Positions 7,915-9,930 of a DNA stretch of 9,930 bases are shown here, piece by piece. Positions within the stretch are counted from its first letter, which is position 1. Each line of letters begins with the position of its first letter. The position numbers and the translations under genes were made by a program. This stretch comes from Acidobacteriota bacterium (GTDB lineage: Bacteria; Acidobacteriota; Terriglobia; UBA7540), in NCBI GenBank assembly GCA_021828225.1, contig JAKASH010000061.1, positions 1 to 9,930 of the forward strand, written 5' to 3'. The notes under the pieces were generated by a model, which did no database searches, was not told the DNA's origin, and was given only the letters and a program-made list of their open reading frames with translations.

Positions 7915-8322
7915 ATGCCCAAGAAGAAGTCTACGCGCGAGTACACACCCCAGCATGCCGCTTCAGGAGTGGCAGTTTCTCTTCCTGAGATTGAAACCTG
8001 GGAAAACCAGTATCGCGGCTACGAAATCAGTATCTCCATACCGGAATACACCTCGATCTGTCCCCGCACCCACCTCCCGGACTTCGGCACCATTACCATC
8101 CATTACCTTCCAGACAAGCTTTGCCTTGAGCTCAAGTCGCTCAAATACTACATCCTGGCCTACCGGAACCTCGGCATCTTCTACGAAAATGCTGTGAATC
8201 GGATCCTTGACGACGTTGCCCGTGCCTGCAAACCGAAATGGGCGGTGGTTCGCGGGGAGTTCACCACTCGCGGCGGCATGCATACCACCGTTGAAGCCCG
8301 CTACCCGCGCAAATCGCGCTAA
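7915..8322 (+). CDS. queF: NADPH-dependent 7-cyano-7-deazaguanine reductase (preQ0 reductase), type I
   Basis: QueF reduces the nitrile of preQ0 to the aminomethyl group of preQ1 with two NADPH, the last free-base step before preQ1 is inserted into tRNA on the way to queuosine. The 135-residue protein is the short, single-domain type I (T-fold). The catalytic cysteine lies in SICPRTHLPDFG (Cys49), with the proton-relay Asp56 seven residues later. The NADPH-binding QueF motif is ELKSLKYY (72-79). The C-terminal WAVVRGEFTTRGG stretch is also typical. The ATG at 7915 has GGGAGG 6 nt upstream. It is the only plus-strand gene here, divergent from dnaK and convergent with the next gene. No other queuosine gene is adjacent. 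The 92-bp gap after its stop shows no clear terminator hairpin. Confidence 0.96.
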   Translation: MPKKKSTREYTPQHAASGVAVSLPEIETWENQYRGYEISISIPEYTSICPRTHLPDFGTITIHYLPDKLCLELKSLKYYILAYRNLGIFYENAVNRILDDVARACKPKWAVVRGEFTTRGGMHTTVEARYPRKSR

Positions 8323-8414
8323 GCCGGCCGCCCTAAGCTCCGGGTTTTACGCCAGGCCAGAATCGGTTCTTCTCACTTGTTGTCGGAAGTCTGCCTCGAA
8401 TCCGAGGGATCGGG

Positions 8415-9930
8415 CTAGCCGCTCCCGGCCGGGAGACGTTCGAGGACGACGGCTGCGGATCTTGGGGGAATTTTCAGCAGGCCGGTTGTTGGCTGGCTCT
8501 CGGGTTGTTCCGGCGTGACCACTCTAAGAAGGCGAGGGTTCGGGAGTTCTACGGTAGCAGTCATACTTTTCGCCGGGTTTTGATTGACGACCACCACTGC
8601 TCGGTCTCCCTCTCGTGCGCGAAACACTGAATAAAGGCGATGCGGAGTGCCGCTCACCGTTACCTTGGCGCCCAGTGTGTCTCGGTACTCGGCGTCCCAT
8701 AGCCAACGTTTGTAGCGCCGCCGCAAAGCGTCGATCTTCTTCCCGTATTCGAGCGTCAGCGGGAAATCGCTGAGCCGGCCCTTGAAGTTGTAAGGTTCGT
8801 AGCTGATGATGTAGCGGTACATCAAGGCGCGATTCAGCATTTCGCGATCGTCAAAGCCGGTGACGGCGATCATCAGCGGCGCCTGCGAGTCGATATAGCG
8901 GCAAACGGCTGTGTGCTGATTCCCGATGCGAAAATAAGAAAAGGGATAGTGCTGAAGCAGGATATCTTCCGGACCTTCTCCCGCGAAAAGGAAATCCTGA
9001 TTGTGACGGGTCACGCCGTCCAATCCTTCGGCCATTGGAATGTCGCCGTCGAACAGATAGCCGGGAACCGGGTGCCCGTGATCGGCCGCGAAGCAATACC
9101 GCGCCGGGCCGTGGTGGCAGACCTCGTCGTAAAGAAACCCCGCGGCGTTGAGAGCGATAACCTTCCTGAATTCATTGGCCGCCACCTGGCGATAAGCCGG
9201 ATCGAGAAAACACATGACGGCAAACCGCCGGTTGTTGATGCCCGCCAGTTGGACGGGTGTATCGTAGCTGTAACCGCCATGCTCGTAAGGGATGCCGTAA
9301 GGATCTTTGACATCGTATTGATAAAGTTCGCTGCGGTACCAGCGGGTTGTCAGATCGGCCCAATTGAACTTTCCAAACAGGACGATCTTGACTCCCTTTG
9401 CCTGAACCTGCGCAATGGCATTATGCAGCTCCTGCCAGGTCCCTAGCCTCGGGTCCGTGTCCAGCGAAGGATTGCCCCGGTCCTGCCCGCCGCGATTCCA
9501 TCCGACCAACTGGATGGCCCTGACGCCGTTGCGCGCGCAATCCTCGCCGAGCTTTGGAAGATCGCGATAAGAGTAGCGGAGCGAGTCTTCCGGGGAGTTG
9601 GCCTGGATCTGCTGCCAGGAGTGCACTTCCTTAGCCCATTCGGGAACGGGGCGCTCGATGAACCAACCCTTCCGCCACGCTTTGTAAAGGTCCACGCCCG
9701 CCTGCCAGTCGCCTCGATAGCCGCGCAGGACAACCGGAGTCAGCTTTGCCGTGGAACCCGGCGCCGTAAAGAGGAAGTGTGTGGTCCTGAATTCCAGGTG
9801 AACTGGAGTGCCGGAAATTGCGTCTTCCTCAGGAACCTGGCTGGTAACCGATTCAAGGTCGCCGGGCTTTTGATCAAACGTGTACTGGATCAGGTAAGTT
9901 GCTTTGGGATCGTTCACCTGGACATAAAGA
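8415..9930 (-). CDS. Glycoside-hydrolase-like protein, DUF6259-like (N-terminus beyond window)
   Basis: The last 505 residues of a large protein are visible, and the frame stays open to the right edge, so the GTG at 9917 is internal. The first visible part is beta-rich. A TIM-barrel-like region follows with motifs IQLVGWNRGGQDRGNPSLDT, GVKIVLFGKFNWAD, AAGFLYDEVCHHG and DFLFAGEGPEDILLQHYPFS. A beta-sandwich tail (TVSGTPHRLYSVFRAREGD, then RAVVVVNQN) resembles the C-terminal domain of barrel glycosidases. Counting from the first complete codon, Asp268 in FLYDEV and Glu318 in GEGPED sit where barrel glycosidases often place their nucleophile and acid. I recall similar sequences as DUF6259 proteins of Acidobacteria and Planctomycetes. 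Substrate is unknown, and the start and any signal peptide are not visible. It may be an extracytoplasmic polysaccharide enzyme, which is inference. Confidence 0.72.
   Translation of the reverse strand, partial: LYVQVNDPKATYLIQYTFDQKPGDLESVTSQVPEEDAISGTPVHLEFRTTHFLFTAPGSTAKLTPVVLRGYRGDWQAGVDLYKAWRKGWFIERPVPEWAKEVHSWQQIQANSPEDSLRYSYRDLPKLGEDCARNGVRAIQLVGWNRGGQDRGNPSLDTDPRLGTWQELHNAIAQVQAKGVKIVLFGKFNWADLTTRWYRSELYQYDVKDPYGIPYEHGGYSYDTPVQLAGINNRRFAVMCFLDPAYRQVAANEFRKVIALNAAGFLYDEVCHHGPARYCFAADHGHPVPGYLFDGDIPMAEGLDGVTRHNQDFLFAGEGPEDILLQHYPFSYFRIGNQHTAVCRYIDSQAPLMIAVTGFDDREMLNRALMYRYIISYEPYNFKGRLSDFPLTLEYGKKIDALRRRYKRWLWDAEYRDTLGAKVTVSGTPHRLYSVFRAREGDRAVVVVNQNPAKSMTATVELPNPRLLRVVTPEQPESQPTTGLLKIPPRSAAVVLERLPAGSG

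Noticed and set aside
8125..8136. Perfect palindrome CTTGAGCTCAAG made of two HAIR-like halves
   Set aside because: It lacks the 7-bp spacer and lies inside queF, encoding part of its conserved ELKS motif region, so it is probably chance.

Overview
The window is chromosomal and mostly housekeeping. The gene set is HspR, DnaK and DnaJ without an adjacent GrpE, a six-domain ribosomal protein S1 followed by an IHF-like gene, type I QueF, and a large glycosidase-like protein. This fits a moderately GC-rich bacterium, most likely Acidobacteriota. That assignment is an inference from gene content and protein flavour and was not checked against a database.

Layout. Seven genes lie head to tail on the minus strand, so they read from right to left: dnaK (7468-5528), a small CxxC protein (5465-5244), dnaJ (5066-3867), the MerR-type heat-shock repressor hspR (3830-3417), a DnaC/DnaI-like AAA+ ATPase (3281-2499), rpsA (2388-370) and an HU/IHF-type gene cut by the left edge (280-1). 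dnaK to hspR looks like one self-regulated chaperone operon, with a strong sigma70-type promoter at 7585-7613 and a degenerate HspR-type operator across it. rpsA has its own strong promoter at 2438-2467 and probably carries the IHF-like gene with it, the same rpsA-ihfB order as in Proteobacteria.

A 446-bp gene-free stretch (7469-7914) separates dnaK from the divergent queF gene (7915-8322, plus strand). Its dnaK-proximal half holds the promoter, operator-like repeats and a leader hairpin. Its middle part (7641-7866) is GC-richer, non-coding in appearance and bounded by a perfect 8-bp inverted repeat that encloses a long imperfect hairpin, so it may be a structured RNA. queF converges on a large glycoside-hydrolase-like protein (8415 to the right edge, minus strand) whose N-terminus lies outside the window.

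Functionally, HspR should repress dnaK-dnaJ-hspR until chaperone demand rises. S1 and the IHF-like protein serve translation and nucleoid structure. QueF makes preQ1 for queuosine tRNA modification. I see no mobile element, CRISPR array, tRNA or rRNA, and no clear new multi-gene system. The items most worth a second look are the small TTG-started zinc-binding-like protein inside the chaperone operon, the candidate HspR operator, and the possible structured RNA upstream of queF.
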